Shown: positions 1 through 10,661, numbered from the stretch's first letter. The stretch: 64,000 bases of DNA from Paracoccaceae bacterium (GCA_024742695.1 JANSXY010000015.1:26053-90052), one strand, 5' to 3'. Numbers and translations are program-made. Notes: generated from the letters alone by a model not told the origin.

Positions 1-464
1 TGCCCGCCGCGGCGGGCCGGACGGCGGCGGTGGCGATGCCCGCGGTCTCGATCCTGGTTTCGCTGACGCTGGGCGTCTGGCTGCTGGGCCGGATCGGACC
101 GGTGCGGCTGGTGCAATGGGGCTTCGCGCTGGCGATCCTCGCCGCGCCGCCGCTGGCGCTGGCGACAAGCCTGCCGGGCGCGGCGCTGGCCGCGGCGCTC
201 GTGGTCTCCGCCGCGCTCGGGCTGGTGCAGGGCGCCTCTTTCGCGGCGATCCCGGCGCTCAATCCCGATCCGGCCGACCGGGCGCTCGCGGCCGGCGCGG
301 TGGCGCAGCTGGGCAACGTCGGCACCACGCTGGGCACCCCGGTCCTGGCGGCGCTGATCGCGGGGACGGGGCCGGTGGCGACGGTGCTGTTCACCGTGCC
401 GCTGTGTGCCGCGGGAATCGCGATGCATGGCTGGCAGGCCCGCCGCCGCGCGCGGGCAGGCTGA
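1..464 (+). CDS. MFS transporter, C-terminal part (truncated by window edge)
   Basis: The open frame runs in from the left edge without a start (first complete codon at base 3) and stops with TGA at 462-464, so about 154 residues remain. They form alternating hydrophobic segments typical of the last four or so transmembrane helices of a major facilitator superfamily efflux or sugar transporter. A glycine/threonine-rich stretch (QLGNVGTTLGTPVL) resembles MFS helices 10-11. The end is polar and arginine-rich, as expected for a cytoplasmic tail. A GTG at base 30 is unlikely to be the true start because the same kind of sequence continues upstream. Substrate cannot be inferred. It converges with the rhodanese gene. 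Confidence 0.7.
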   Translation, partial: PAAAGRTAAVAMPAVSILVSLTLGVWLLGRIGPVRLVQWGFALAILAAPPLALATSLPGAALAAALVVSAALGLVQGASFAAIPALNPDPADRALAAGAVAQLGNVGTTLGTPVLAALIAGTGPVATVLFTVPLCAAGIAMHGWQARRRARAG

Positions 465-465
465 T

Positions 466-514
466 CCGATTTTGGTCCGGAAATATCCCGGGGGTGCGGG
501 GGCAGCGCCCCCGC
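466..514 (-). repeat. Dispersed 3'-end hairpin element, copy A
   Basis: On the minus strand, eight bases after the rhodanese stop, there is a perfect 8-bp stem (GCGGGGGC/GCCCCCGC at 496-503 and 507-514, 3-nt loop). It is followed by ACCCCCGGGATATTTCC and then CCAAAATC. The same arrangement recurs at 35072-35139, 35255-35307 and 59846-59895, always directly 3' of a gene. It probably acts as a transcription terminator or mRNA 3'-end stabiliser. That role is inferred. Confidence 0.75.
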
Positions 515-522
515 CGCGCCGG

Positions 523-888
523 TCACCGCTGCACGCGCCCGCCGCCGGCATGCCAGTCGTGCAGGCCGCCGAGGTTGTAGACCTCGCCATAGCCCATCTC
601 GACCAGCATCCGCCCGGCCATCTGGCTGCGCGCGCCAGAGGCGCAATAGAGCGCGATGGGGCGATCCGGGGCGAGTTCGGCCAGGCGCTCCGGGCTGGCG
701 GGGTCGCATTTCATCCGCAACGCCATCAGCGGCACGTGCAGCGCGCCCTCGGCGCGCCCCGTCGCAAGTTCGCTGGCGTCGCGCACGTCGATCACCGTGA
801 TCTCCTCGGACCGGGCGCGGCGCACGGCCTCGCCGGGGTCGATGCGCTGCACGCCGGCGGCGGCGGGGGAACGCAGGAAGGACAGCAT
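523..888 (-). CDS. Rhodanese-like domain protein
   Basis: This 121-residue single-domain rhodanese (sulfurtransferase) starts MLSFLRSP. It has the family's N-terminal VIDVRDASE motif (about residues 32-40) and the active-site loop CASGARS (about 83-89), whose Cys would carry the persulfide. Small rhodaneses of this kind move sulfane sulfur in sulfide or thiosulfate metabolism and are cytoplasmic. There is no signal peptide. The gene is divergent from uvrA, and a 15-bp palindrome lies 83 bp upstream of its start (971-985). A DUF2892 membrane protein, the other half of YgaP-type proteins, is encoded just past uvrA. Function as sulfurtransferase is secure; physiological substrate is unknown. Confidence 0.88.
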   Translation of the reverse strand: MLSFLRSPAAAGVQRIDPGEAVRRARSEEITVIDVRDASELATGRAEGALHVPLMALRMKCDPASPERLAELAPDRPIALYCASGARSQMAGRMLVEMGYGEVYNLGGLHDWHAGGGRVQR

Positions 889-970
889 GTGGCATTCTCC
901 ATCGCGGGAACCCGGTACAAGCCCGGTTTCGGAAACGGGCCGTCCCCCGGGACGCGGGGTATCGGCACTT

Positions 971-985
971 GATATTCAGAATATC
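971..985. promoter_or_regulatory. 15-bp palindrome GATATTCAGAATATC between rhodanese and uvrA
   Basis: This is a perfect inverted repeat (GATATTC-A-GAATATC), AT-rich in a very GC-rich region, 83 bp upstream of the rhodanese start and 117 bp upstream of uvrA. Its size and symmetry fit a dimeric repressor site. ArsR-family persulfide sensors (BigR/SqrR) control rhodanese and DUF2892 genes in related bacteria, which makes them reasonable candidates. The assignment is inference. Confidence 0.5.
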
Positions 986-1021
986 GAATGTGTTTCGGCG
1001 GTTTCAAGGGGCCGGAAAGAT

Positions 1022-1036
1022 GTTCGTCGAATGTTC
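1022..1036 (+). promoter_or_regulatory. LexA (SOS) box of uvrA
   Basis: The sequence is an exact GTTC-N7-GTTC direct repeat (GTTC GTCGAAT GTTC), the SOS box established for Rhodobacter and other alphaproteobacteria. It lies 66 bp upstream of the uvrA start. The matching repressor gene, lexA, is in this window and carries the same motif in its own promoter. Confidence 0.85.
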
Positions 1037-1101
1037 CGTTTTTCCGGTTGGAGACTCGGCGCGATTGGCCTATGTGTCTGCCGGTGGGTGAGGGTGGTCG
1101 G

Positions 1102-3957
<2,856 letters not shown>

Positions 3958-3961
3958 GGGT

Positions 3962-3985
3962 TGGCCCGGCGCCGATGCCGGGCCA
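3962..3985. terminator. Hairpin between convergent uvrA and DUF2892 genes
   Basis: A perfect 9-bp stem TGGCCCGGC/GCCGGGCCA with a 6-nt loop fills the 34-bp gap between two converging genes. There is no U-tract on either strand, so it may work as a bidirectional pause or mRNA end. Confidence 0.6.
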
Positions 3986-3991
3986 CGCGTC

Positions 3992-4198
3992 TCAGCCCTT
4001 CTTCATCGGGCAGGTGTTGAACCCGAGGATCGAGTAGAGCGGGCAGGTCGACATCAGCCCGGTCGCCAGCGGCACGATCCCGATCAGGTAGGCCCAGCGA
4101 TAGGTCGCGTCGGCATTAAGGAAGAATCCCGCCACCAGCGCGAGGCCGACGACGATCCGAAGCACGCGGTCGATGCCGCCGACATTGGTCTTGAACAT
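3992..4198 (-). CDS. DUF2892 (YgaP-like) inner-membrane protein
   Basis: This 68-residue protein starts MFKTNVGGIDRVLRIVVG, the usual N-terminus of DUF2892 proteins. It has two membrane segments (about 12-28 and 34-50) and a C-terminal CPLYSILGFNTCP with two cysteines. In E. coli YgaP this domain is fused to a rhodanese; here a free rhodanese lies on the other side of uvrA. It is the last gene after the Crp/Fnr-type regulator (85-bp gap), possibly as a distal part of that transcript. A role in sulfur or thiocyanate handling is suggested by family association only. Confidence 0.8.
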   Translation of the reverse strand: MFKTNVGGIDRVLRIVVGLALVAGFFLNADATYRWAYLIGIVPLATGLMSTCPLYSILGFNTCPMKKG

Positions 4199-4283
4199 GG
4201 CTGTCTCCTGTCAGTCCGTCCGGCCCGATGCGGGCCGCTGGCGGCACGTTAACCGAATCGCGGCGCGGTTGTCGGTGACTTCG

Positions 4284-4949
4284 TCACGCAGCCCCGTCGC
4301 CGGTCGCCGCAAGGCGGGCCAGCGCGTCGGGGTCGCGCAGCGTGACGATGCCGCGTTCGGTCGCGACGAGGCCCTGGCGGGCGAAGGCGTCAAGCCGGCG
4401 CGAGACGACCTCGCGCGCCGATCCGATCGCGGTGGCGAGATCCTGGTGCGTGGCGCGCACCGTCGCCGCCTCGGCCCGGTCCAGAAGCGCCTGCGCCAGC
4501 CGCGCCTCGATCCGCTGGAAGGCGACGCGTTCGAGAAGGTGCATCATCGCCTGCATCCGTTCCGCGAAGGCCGAGAAGACGAAGCCGCGAAACGCCGCCG
4601 AGCCGTCCATCAGGTCGAGAAACGCCGCGCGCGGGATCAGCACCAGTTCGCAGTCGGAAACCGTCAGCGCCTCGCCGGTATAGGGCTCGCCGCCCAGCAG
4701 GCCCAGCGTGGTCTGCACGCAGGTGCCGCCCGGTTCGACGCCGTAAAGCAGGATGTCGCGACCGTTCGGGCCGATCAGGAACACCTCGATCCGGCCCGAC
4801 AGGACCACGGCGAAACCGCGGGCGGCATCGCCGGGATGAAACAGCGCCGCACCTTTCGGCAGCGCCATCGGCTGCAATGCCTCAAGCCGGGCGCGGGCGG
4901 CGGAGTCCAGCGCCGCGAGGCCGGGGGCGCGATCGGTCCAGCCCGCCAA
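4284..4949 (-). CDS. Crp/Fnr family transcriptional regulator
   Basis: The 221-residue protein has an N-terminal cyclic-nucleotide-binding-like β-barrel (about 15-125, with the LSGRIEVFLIG strand) and a C-terminal winged helix (about 145-205, helix SAREVVSRRLDAFARQGL). It lacks the N-terminal cysteine cluster of Fnr, so it does not look like an oxygen sensor with an Fe-S cluster. Its ligand is unknown. The start is TTG at 4949, preceded by TGAGGGCGC. It lies only 6 bp after mmsB and is followed by a DUF2892 gene, so it may be transcribed with the valine operon. Related regulators often control the adjoining DUF2892/rhodanese genes. Confidence 0.85.
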   Translation of the reverse strand: MAGWTDRAPGLAALDSAARARLEALQPMALPKGAALFHPGDAARGFAVVLSGRIEVFLIGPNGRDILLYGVEPGGTCVQTTLGLLGGEPYTGEALTVSDCELVLIPRAAFLDLMDGSAAFRGFVFSAFAERMQAMMHLLERVAFQRIEARLAQALLDRAEAATVRATHQDLATAIGSAREVVSRRLDAFARQGLVATERGIVTLRDPDALARLAATGDGAA

Positions 4950-4955
4950 GCGCCC

Positions 4956-5828
4956 TCAGCCCCGGCGCCGGGTTTCGAAGCGCGGCAGCATGGCGGAGAA
5001 ATCACGCCCCTTGCCGTCCTCGTCCTCGACGAAGCTGCGGTAGAGCTCGGTGGCGAGCTGGCCCATCGGCGTGTCGGCATCGGCGGAGTCCGCGGCCTGC
5101 TGGCTCAGCCGCAGATCCTTGAGCATCAGCTCGGCGGCGAAGCCGGGCTTGTAGCCGTTGTCGGCGGGCGAGGTCGGGCCGACGCCGGGCGCCGGGCAAT
5201 AGGTCGTCATCGACCACGACTGCCCCGAGGAGGTGGAAACGACGTCGAACATCCGCGCGCGGTCCAGCCCCAGCTTGTCGGCCAGCGCGAAGGCCTCGCA
5301 GGTGGCGATCATCGTCACGCCGAGGATCATGTTGTTGCAGATCTTGGCCGACTGGCCGGCCCCCGCGCCACCGCAGTGCACGGCCTTCTGGCCCATGATG
5401 TCGAAGAGCGGCTTGACCGTGGCGAAGGCCGCGTCCGGCCCGCCGACCATGAAGGTCAGCGTACCGGCCGCCGCGCCGCCGACGCCGCCGGAGACCGGCG
5501 CATCGAGCGCCGCCTTGCCCGCCGCTTCGGCGATCTCCGCCACCGCGCGGGCGCTGTCGACATCGACGGTCGAACAGTCGCACAGCACCGCGCCCGGTTC
5601 CATCGCCGGGATCACCTCGGCCGCGACGGCGCGCAGGATCGCGCCGTTCGGCAGCATCGTGATGACCACATCCGCGCCGCTGGCCGCCGCGGCGGCGTCG
5701 GCCGCGGCCGTCACGCCCTCCGGCATCGGCGCCGCGGTGTCGAAACCGGTGACGGCGTGGCCGGCCTTGACGAGATTGAGCGCCATCGGCGCGCCCATGT
5801 TGCCCAGACCGATGAAGCCGATCTTCAT
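4956..5828 (-). CDS. mmsB: 3-hydroxyisobutyrate dehydrogenase
   Basis: The enzyme oxidises 3-hydroxyisobutyrate to methylmalonate semialdehyde with NAD+ in valine breakdown. The 290-residue product starts MKIGFIGLGNMGAPMA, with the dinucleotide-binding GxGxxG at 7-12. It has the family signatures DAPVSGGVGGAAAGTL (about 115-130) and KICNNMILG, where the catalytic Lys lies (about 168). Length is typical of the family. The start ATG overlaps the TGA of the upstream hydrolase gene by 4 bp (ATGA), which indicates translational coupling. It is followed after 6 bp by a Crp/Fnr-family regulator. Confidence 0.95.
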   Translation of the reverse strand: MKIGFIGLGNMGAPMALNLVKAGHAVTGFDTAAPMPEGVTAAADAAAAASGADVVITMLPNGAILRAVAAEVIPAMEPGAVLCDCSTVDVDSARAVAEIAEAAGKAALDAPVSGGVGGAAAGTLTFMVGGPDAAFATVKPLFDIMGQKAVHCGGAGAGQSAKICNNMILGVTMIATCEAFALADKLGLDRARMFDVVSTSSGQSWSMTTYCPAPGVGPTSPADNGYKPGFAAELMLKDLRLSQQAADSADADTPMGQLATELYRSFVEDEDGKGRDFSAMLPRFETRRRG

Positions 5829-6874
5829 GGCGTGTCCTCCTGCTGCCAGAGTTCTGCGTCGCCCAGCGGCGCCAGCATATGCGCGACCTCCGCCGCCGTC
5901 ACGTCCCCCGGCGCGGCATGTCGCCAGCGCGGGGCGCGATCCTTGTCGATGATCTGCGCGCGCACCCCTTCGAGGAAATCGGCTTCGGGCAGCGCCCGGT
6001 GGGTGAACCGGTATTCCAGTGCCAAGGCCTCGCGGATGCCGGTGCCGCCCGCGCGCAGGTGGCGGATCATCTCCAGCGCGCAGGCCATCGACAGGGGGGA
6101 ATTGCGGTTCACCGCCTTCAGCGCGCGGGCGGCGACATCGCCCGTGCTGGCGGTCAGCGCGGCATGGATCGCGGCCAGATCGGGGCCGGCGAACAACCGG
6201 TCGATCACCTCGGCCTCGGCCGCGAGCGGGCTTTCGGGCGCCGGGCGCGCAGCCTGCGCCACCACGCCCGCGTCCCCGGTCTCGACAAGCCGGGCCTTGA
6301 GCGCGGGCCAGTCGGCCTCGGGCAGGAAATGGTCGGCAAAGCCTGCGAAGATGGCATCCGCCGGTCCCATCCGCGCCGCCGTCAGCGCGAGGTATTCGCC
6401 GGCATGGCCCGGCGCGCGCGCCAGCATCAGCGAACCGCCGACATCGGGCACCAGGCCGATGCCGCATTCCGGCATCGCGACCTGGGTGCTTTCACCGACC
6501 ACGCGGATGCCGGCGTTGCAGCCCACGCCGACGCCGCCGCCCATCACGAAGCCCTGCATCAGCGCGACGATGGGCTTGGGATAGCCGGCGATGGCCGCGT
6601 TCATCCGGTATTCGTCACGCCAGAACCGGCGCGGCCCGTCGTAATCGCCGGCGGTTCCGACGGCGTGCATGTAGGCGATGTCGCCACCGGCGCAGAAGGC
6701 GCGCTCGCCTTCGGCATCGATCACAAGCAGCGCCACGGCATCGTCGTCGCGCCAGGCCTGCAGCGCGGCGGCAATCGCCCGCGCCATGTCATGCGACAGC
6801 GCGTTCAGCGCCTGCGGGCGGGTGAAGGTGATCCGCCCCGTGCGGCCCTCGATCCGGCAGTGGATATCGGCCAT
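5825..6874 (-). CDS. 3-hydroxyisobutyryl-CoA hydrolase (ECH_2 family)
   Basis: This 349-residue crotonase-superfamily protein is longer than enoyl-CoA hydratases (about 260) and matches the HIBYL-CoA hydrolase branch. It has the oxyanion-hole segment FCAGGDI (about 60-66), FVMGGGVG (about 103-110) and MPECGIGLVPDVGGS (about 132-146), where the Glu and Asp are the expected catalytic residues. The C-terminal AQIIDKDRAPRW motif is characteristic. It releases free 3-hydroxyisobutyrate, the substrate of the next gene. It sits between the acyl-CoA dehydrogenase (TGATG overlap) and mmsB (ATGA overlap), so the gene order mirrors the pathway. Confidence 0.92.
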   Translation of the reverse strand: MADIHCRIEGRTGRITFTRPQALNALSHDMARAIAAALQAWRDDDAVALLVIDAEGERAFCAGGDIAYMHAVGTAGDYDGPRRFWRDEYRMNAAIAGYPKPIVALMQGFVMGGGVGVGCNAGIRVVGESTQVAMPECGIGLVPDVGGSLMLARAPGHAGEYLALTAARMGPADAIFAGFADHFLPEADWPALKARLVETGDAGVVAQAARPAPESPLAAEAEVIDRLFAGPDLAAIHAALTASTGDVAARALKAVNRNSPLSMACALEMIRHLRAGGTGIREALALEYRFTHRALPEADFLEGVRAQIIDKDRAPRWRHAAPGDVTAAEVAHMLAPLGDAELWQQEDTP

Positions 6875-8019
6875 CAGCCGCGCTCCGCCAGCACCGCGCG
6901 CGAGACGATCAGCCGCATGATCTCGTTCGTGCCCTCGAGGATCCGGTGCACCCGCAGGTCGCGCACGATCTTCTCGATCCCGTAGTCGGCAAGATAGCCG
7001 TAGCCGCCGTGCAGTTGCAGGCAGGCATCGGCGACCTCGTAGGCCTGGTCGGTGACGTACATCTTCGCCATCGCGCAGAATTTCGTCGCATCCGCCGCGC
7101 CGGTGTCGAGCTTCCAGGCCGCCTGCCGCAGGAAGGTGCGGGCCGATTGCAGCTTCACCTCGCACTCCGCGATCTTGAACTGCAGCGCCTGGAACTGGTC
7201 CAGCGTCTTGCCGAAGGCGCGGCGTTCGCCCATGTAGCCCAGCGTCGCGTCCAGCGCCGCCTGCGCGCCGCCCAGCGCCGAGGCGGCCACGTTCAGCCGG
7301 CCGCCGTCAAGCCCCGCCATCGCGTAGGAAAACCCCTTGCCCTCCTCGCCGACGAGGTTTTCCAGCGGCACCAGGCAGTCGTCGAACTGGACCTGCGCGG
7401 TGGGCTGCGACCGCCACCCCATCTTGTCCTCCAGCGCGCCGAACGAGAGGCCCGCGCTGCCGTCCTCGACGACGAGCGTGGAAATGCCCTTCGGCCCATC
7501 CTCTCCGGTACGGCACATCACGACGTAGACGTCGGAATAGGAGCCGCCCGAGATGAACGCCTTGGTGCCGTTCAGCCGGTAGCCTTCGTTGGTCTTGTCC
7601 GCGCGGGTCTTCAGCGCGGCCGCGTCCGAGCCCGAGCCGGGTTCGGTCAGGCAGTAGGAAAACACCTTTTCCATCGAACAGAGCGCCGGCAGCCAGCGGG
7701 CCTTCACCTCGTCCGATCCGAACCGGTCGATCATCCCGCCGCACATGTTGTGGATCGTCAGGAAGGCCCCGACGGACGGGCAGGCCATCGCCAGCGCCTC
7801 GAACACCAGTGTCGCGTCAAGCCGGGTCAGGCCCGATCCGCCATGGTCCTCGCTGACATAGATGCCGCCGAGGCCGAGCTCCGCGACCTTCGGCCAAAGC
7901 TCCTTCGGGATCGTGCCCTGGCGCTCCCAGTCGCGGGCATGGGGCGCGACATGCTCCTGCCCGAAGGCATGGGCCATGTCGAAGATCGCCTGCTGTTCCT
8001 CGCTCAGCGCGAAATCCAT
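6874..8019 (-). CDS. Acyl-CoA dehydrogenase, probably isobutyryl-CoA dehydrogenase
   Basis: The 381-residue flavoprotein has the short-chain acyl-CoA dehydrogenase layout: an N-terminal helical domain (MDFALSEEQQAIFDMA), the FAD/substrate motif CLTEPGSGSDAAAL (about 126-139), and a C-terminal domain with QLHGGYGYL and LEGTNEIMRLIVSR (about 355-375). By synteny it makes methacrylyl-CoA from isobutyryl-CoA in valine catabolism, because the next two genes encode the later steps. A strong SD (GGGGAGGAG) precedes ATG 8019. It is the first gene of a four- or five-gene operon, with a recognisable promoter at 8054-8083. Substrate preference is inferred from context. Confidence 0.9.
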   Translation of the reverse strand: MDFALSEEQQAIFDMAHAFGQEHVAPHARDWERQGTIPKELWPKVAELGLGGIYVSEDHGGSGLTRLDATLVFEALAMACPSVGAFLTIHNMCGGMIDRFGSDEVKARWLPALCSMEKVFSYCLTEPGSGSDAAALKTRADKTNEGYRLNGTKAFISGGSYSDVYVVMCRTGEDGPKGISTLVVEDGSAGLSFGALEDKMGWRSQPTAQVQFDDCLVPLENLVGEEGKGFSYAMAGLDGGRLNVAASALGGAQAALDATLGYMGERRAFGKTLDQFQALQFKIAECEVKLQSARTFLRQAAWKLDTGAADATKFCAMAKMYVTDQAYEVADACLQLHGGYGYLADYGIEKIVRDLRVHRILEGTNEIMRLIVSRAVLAERG

Positions 8020-8053
8020 CTCGGTCTCCTCCCCGGTGAATTGAACGCCTGTT

Positions 8054-8083
8054 TAATTACCGATTGTTGCGGGAGTTTTGCAA
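8054..8083 (-). promoter_or_regulatory. Probable sigma-70 promoter of the valine operon
   Basis: On the minus strand TTGCAA (8078-8083) and TAATTA (8054-8059) are separated by 18 bp, about 35 bp upstream of the acyl-CoA dehydrogenase start. This AT-rich block stands out from its surroundings. Confidence 0.45.
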
Positions 8084-8090
8084 GCGCCCG

Positions 8091-8138
8091 GCGATGCGGA
8101 AGGGCGATGCGGAAGGGCGGGCGATGGCCGCCCTTCCG
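8091..8138 (-). terminator. Hairpin and short tandem repeat after mmsA
   Basis: A perfect 11-bp stem CGGAAGGGCGG/CCGCCCTTCCG (8110-8120 and 8128-8138, 7-nt loop) lies 17 bp past the mmsA stop on its transcript. A 13-bp unit containing GATGCGGAAGGG is repeated twice in tandem (8091-8117), and its second copy forms one arm. There is no clear U-tract. It probably separates mmsA from the downstream operon. Confidence 0.55.
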
Positions 8139-8155
8139 TTGATCGCGGCGGGCTG

Positions 8156-9655
8156 TCAGTCCATCTGCTTGAAGTGGAACTCGCCGCCTTCCTTCAAACC
8201 GCTCGGCCAGCGCGCCGTCACCGTCTTGGTGCGGGTGTAGAACCGGAACGCATCGGGGCCATGCTGGTTGAGATCGCCGAAGCCCGATTTCTTCCAGCCG
8301 CCGAAGGTGTGATAGGCCAGCGGCACCGGGATCGGCACGTTGATGCCGACCATGCCGATGTTGATCCGGCTGGCGAAGTCGCGGGCGGTGTCACCGTCAC
8401 GGGTGAAGATCGCGGTGCCGTTGCCGTATTCGTGGTCCATCGCGTAGGACAGCGCCTCTTCGTAGGTCTTGGCGCGCACCGTGGACAGGACCGGGCCGAA
8501 GATCTCGGTCTTGTAGATATCCATGTCGCGGGTGACGTTGTCGAACAGGTGCGGACCCACGAAGAAGCCGTCCTCATAGCCCTGAAGCTTGAAGTCGCGC
8601 CCATCGACCACCAGGGTCGCGCCCTGGTCCACGCCCGAGTTCACAAGCCGCAGGATGTTCTGCTGCGCGGCCTTGGTCACCACCGGGCCATAGTCGACAT
8701 CGTCGCCTGCGGTGTAGGGGCCGACCTTGAGCTTCTCGATCCGGGGGATCAGCTTCTCGATCAGCGCGTCGGCGGTCTTGTCGCCCACCGGCACCGCGAC
8801 CGAGATCGCCATGCAGCGTTCGCCCGCCGCGCCGTAGCCCGCGCCCACCAGCGCGTCGGCGGCCTGGTCCATGTCGGCGTCGGGCATCACGATCATGTGG
8901 TTCTTGGCGCCGCCGAAGCACTGCACCCGCTTGCCGTTGGCGCAGCCGCGCGAATAGATGTATTGCGCGATCGGGGTGGAGCCGACGAAGCCCACGCCCT
9001 GCACCGTCTCGTTGTCGAGAATCGCGTCCACCGCTTCCTTGTCGCCGTTGACGACCTGCAGGATTCCGTCGGGCAGCCCGGCTTCCTGCATCAGCTCCGC
9101 CAGCATCAGCGGCACCGAGGGGTCGCGTTCGGAGGGCTTGAGGATGAAGGCGTTGCCGCAGGACAGCGCCGGGCCCATCTTCCACATCGGGATCATCGCG
9201 GGGAAGTTGAACGGGGTGATCCCGGCCACCACGCCCAGCGGCTGCCGCATCGAGTACATGTCGATGCCGGGGCCGGCGCTGTCGGTGAACTCGCCCTTCA
9301 GAAGATGCGGCGCGCCGATGCAGAACTCGATCACCTCGAGCCCGCGCTGGATGTCGCCCTTCGCGTCGGGGATCGTCTTGCCGTGTTCGGACGACAGCGC
9401 CTCGGCCAGCTTGTCCATGTCGCGGTTCAGCAGCCGGACGAATTCCATCATCACGCGGGCGCGGCGCTGCGGGTTGGTCGCGCCCCATTTCGGCTGCGCG
9501 GCGGCGGCGGCCGCGACGGCCGCGTCGAGTTCGGCCTTCGAGGCGAGCGCGACCTTCGCCTGCACCTCGCCGGTGGCGGGATTGTAGACATCGGCAGACC
9601 GGCCCGACGTGCCGGCGACACGCTTGCCGTTGATCCAGTGGCCCAGTTCCTTCAT
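8156..9655 (-). CDS. mmsA: Methylmalonate-semialdehyde dehydrogenase (CoA-acylating)
   Basis: This 499-residue aldehyde dehydrogenase converts methylmalonate semialdehyde to propionyl-CoA, the last specific step of valine breakdown. The nucleophilic Cys lies in GERCMAISVAVPVG (about residue 281), a sequence typical of the CoA-acylating mmsA branch rather than general ALDHs. The N-terminus (MKELGHWINGKRVAGTSGR) and GGAKNHMIVMPDAD are also characteristic. ATG 9655 has a good SD (GGAGGATGCG). It is transcribed separately from, but in the same direction as, the downstream valine operon. A LysR-family gene diverges from it 94 bp away, which is the usual arrangement for its regulator. Confidence 0.96.
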   Translation of the reverse strand: MKELGHWINGKRVAGTSGRSADVYNPATGEVQAKVALASKAELDAAVAAAAAAQPKWGATNPQRRARVMMEFVRLLNRDMDKLAEALSSEHGKTIPDAKGDIQRGLEVIEFCIGAPHLLKGEFTDSAGPGIDMYSMRQPLGVVAGITPFNFPAMIPMWKMGPALSCGNAFILKPSERDPSVPLMLAELMQEAGLPDGILQVVNGDKEAVDAILDNETVQGVGFVGSTPIAQYIYSRGCANGKRVQCFGGAKNHMIVMPDADMDQAADALVGAGYGAAGERCMAISVAVPVGDKTADALIEKLIPRIEKLKVGPYTAGDDVDYGPVVTKAAQQNILRLVNSGVDQGATLVVDGRDFKLQGYEDGFFVGPHLFDNVTRDMDIYKTEIFGPVLSTVRAKTYEEALSYAMDHEYGNGTAIFTRDGDTARDFASRINIGMVGINVPIPVPLAYHTFGGWKKSGFGDLNQHGPDAFRFYTRTKTVTARWPSGLKEGGEFHFKQMD

Positions 9656-9704
9656 CGCATCCTCCAGGGTTCTGTCGCCGTCATCCTAGTCTTGCAATTT
9701 TGCC

Positions 9705-9724
9705 GGAAAAAGAGGCAGTTTTCC
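9705..9724. promoter_or_regulatory. Inverted repeat in the mmsA/lysR divergent promoter
   Basis: GGAAAA-N8-TTTTCC lies in the 94-bp gap between mmsA (-) and the LysR gene (+), in the only AT-rich part of that gap. A dyad in a shared promoter is the expected place for LysR binding. Identity of the bound protein is inferred. Confidence 0.4.
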
Positions 9725-9749
9725 AAAAGGGTTTTGCGGAAATACCTGA

Positions 9750-10661
9750 ATGAGCCAGGAGCCGGACTGGGATGACCTGCGTATCTTCCTTGCCGTGGCG
9801 CGCGGTGAAAGCCTGTCGGGCGCGGCGCGGGCGCTGAAGCTCGATCCCGCCACCGTCGGCCGCCGGATCGCCCGGCTGGAAGAGGCGCTGGCCACCGCGC
9901 TGTTCCTGCGCTCGCCGCAGGGCTACCGGCTGACGGCGGCGGGCCAGCGCCTGATGCCCAGCGCCGAGGCCGCCGAACAGGCGGTGGCCGGGGCCGCGAG
10001 CCTGGGAGCGCCGGAGGGCGCGCTGACCGGCAGTCTCAGGATCGGCGCGCCGGACGGCTGCGCCAACTACCTGCTGCCGCAGGTCTGCGCCGCGCTGTGC
10101 GACGCGCATCCCGGGCTGGATATCCAGATCGTCGCCCTGCCGCGCGTCTTCAACCTGTCCAAGCGCGAGGCCGACATGGCGATCGCGGTATCGCCCCCCG
10201 AGGCCGGGCGGCTGACGGTGCAGAAGCTGACCGACTATCGCCTCAGCCTCGCCGCGCACCGCGACTACCTGGCCGCCCGCCCGCCGATCCGTGCTGTCGC
10301 GGGCCTCGGCGGGCATCGGGTGATCGGCTACATCCCCGACATGATCTTCGACAAGGAACTCGACTACCTGTCCGAGATCGGGGCCGAAACGGTGCCGCTC
10401 GCCTCGAACTCGGTCTCGGTACAACTCAACCTCGTGCGGGCCGGGGCGGGCATCGCGATCGTTCACGACTTTGCGCTGCCCTTCGCGCCCGGCGTGGTGC
10501 GGGTTCTGCCCGAGCAGTTCGCGCTGCGTCGCGCCTTCTACCTGATCCGGCATGCCGACGACCGGCGCAGCGCGCGGCTGAACCGGCTGGCCGAGGCGCT
10601 GGCCCAGGGCATCCGGCAAGAGGTGGCGCGGCTGGAAGCGGCCGGTGTCGCGGACGCTTGA
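9750..10661 (+). CDS. LysR family transcriptional regulator, probable mmsA regulator
   Basis: The 303-residue protein has an N-terminal winged helix (about 7-66, LDPATVGRRIARLEEALATALFLR in part, with the usual recognition-helix layout) and a C-terminal substrate-binding domain beginning near residue 92 (GSLRIGAPDG). Length is standard. The start MSQEPDWDDLRIFLAVARG aligns with LysR N-termini. It diverges from mmsA, so control of methylmalonate-semialdehyde dehydrogenase or the whole valine pathway is the likely job. The inducer cannot be read from the sequence. Confidence 0.88.
   Translation: MSQEPDWDDLRIFLAVARGESLSGAARALKLDPATVGRRIARLEEALATALFLRSPQGYRLTAAGQRLMPSAEAAEQAVAGAASLGAPEGALTGSLRIGAPDGCANYLLPQVCAALCDAHPGLDIQIVALPRVFNLSKREADMAIAVSPPEAGRLTVQKLTDYRLSLAAHRDYLAARPPIRAVAGLGGHRVIGYIPDMIFDKELDYLSEIGAETVPLASNSVSVQLNLVRAGAGIAIVHDFALPFAPGVVRVLPEQFALRRAFYLIRHADDRRSARLNRLAEALAQGIRQEVARLEAAGVADA

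Noticed and set aside
969..988. FnrL box (TTGAT-N4-ATCAA) upstream of the rhodanese gene
   Set aside because: TTGAT is present, but the spacing to the next ATC is 9 and the second half is wrong. The palindrome GATATTC-A-GAATATC explains the symmetry better.
988..1101. N-terminal extension of uvrA from an ATG at 988
   Set aside because: The extension is not UvrA-like, covers the SOS box, and the ATG at 1102 has a good SD and gives the standard length.
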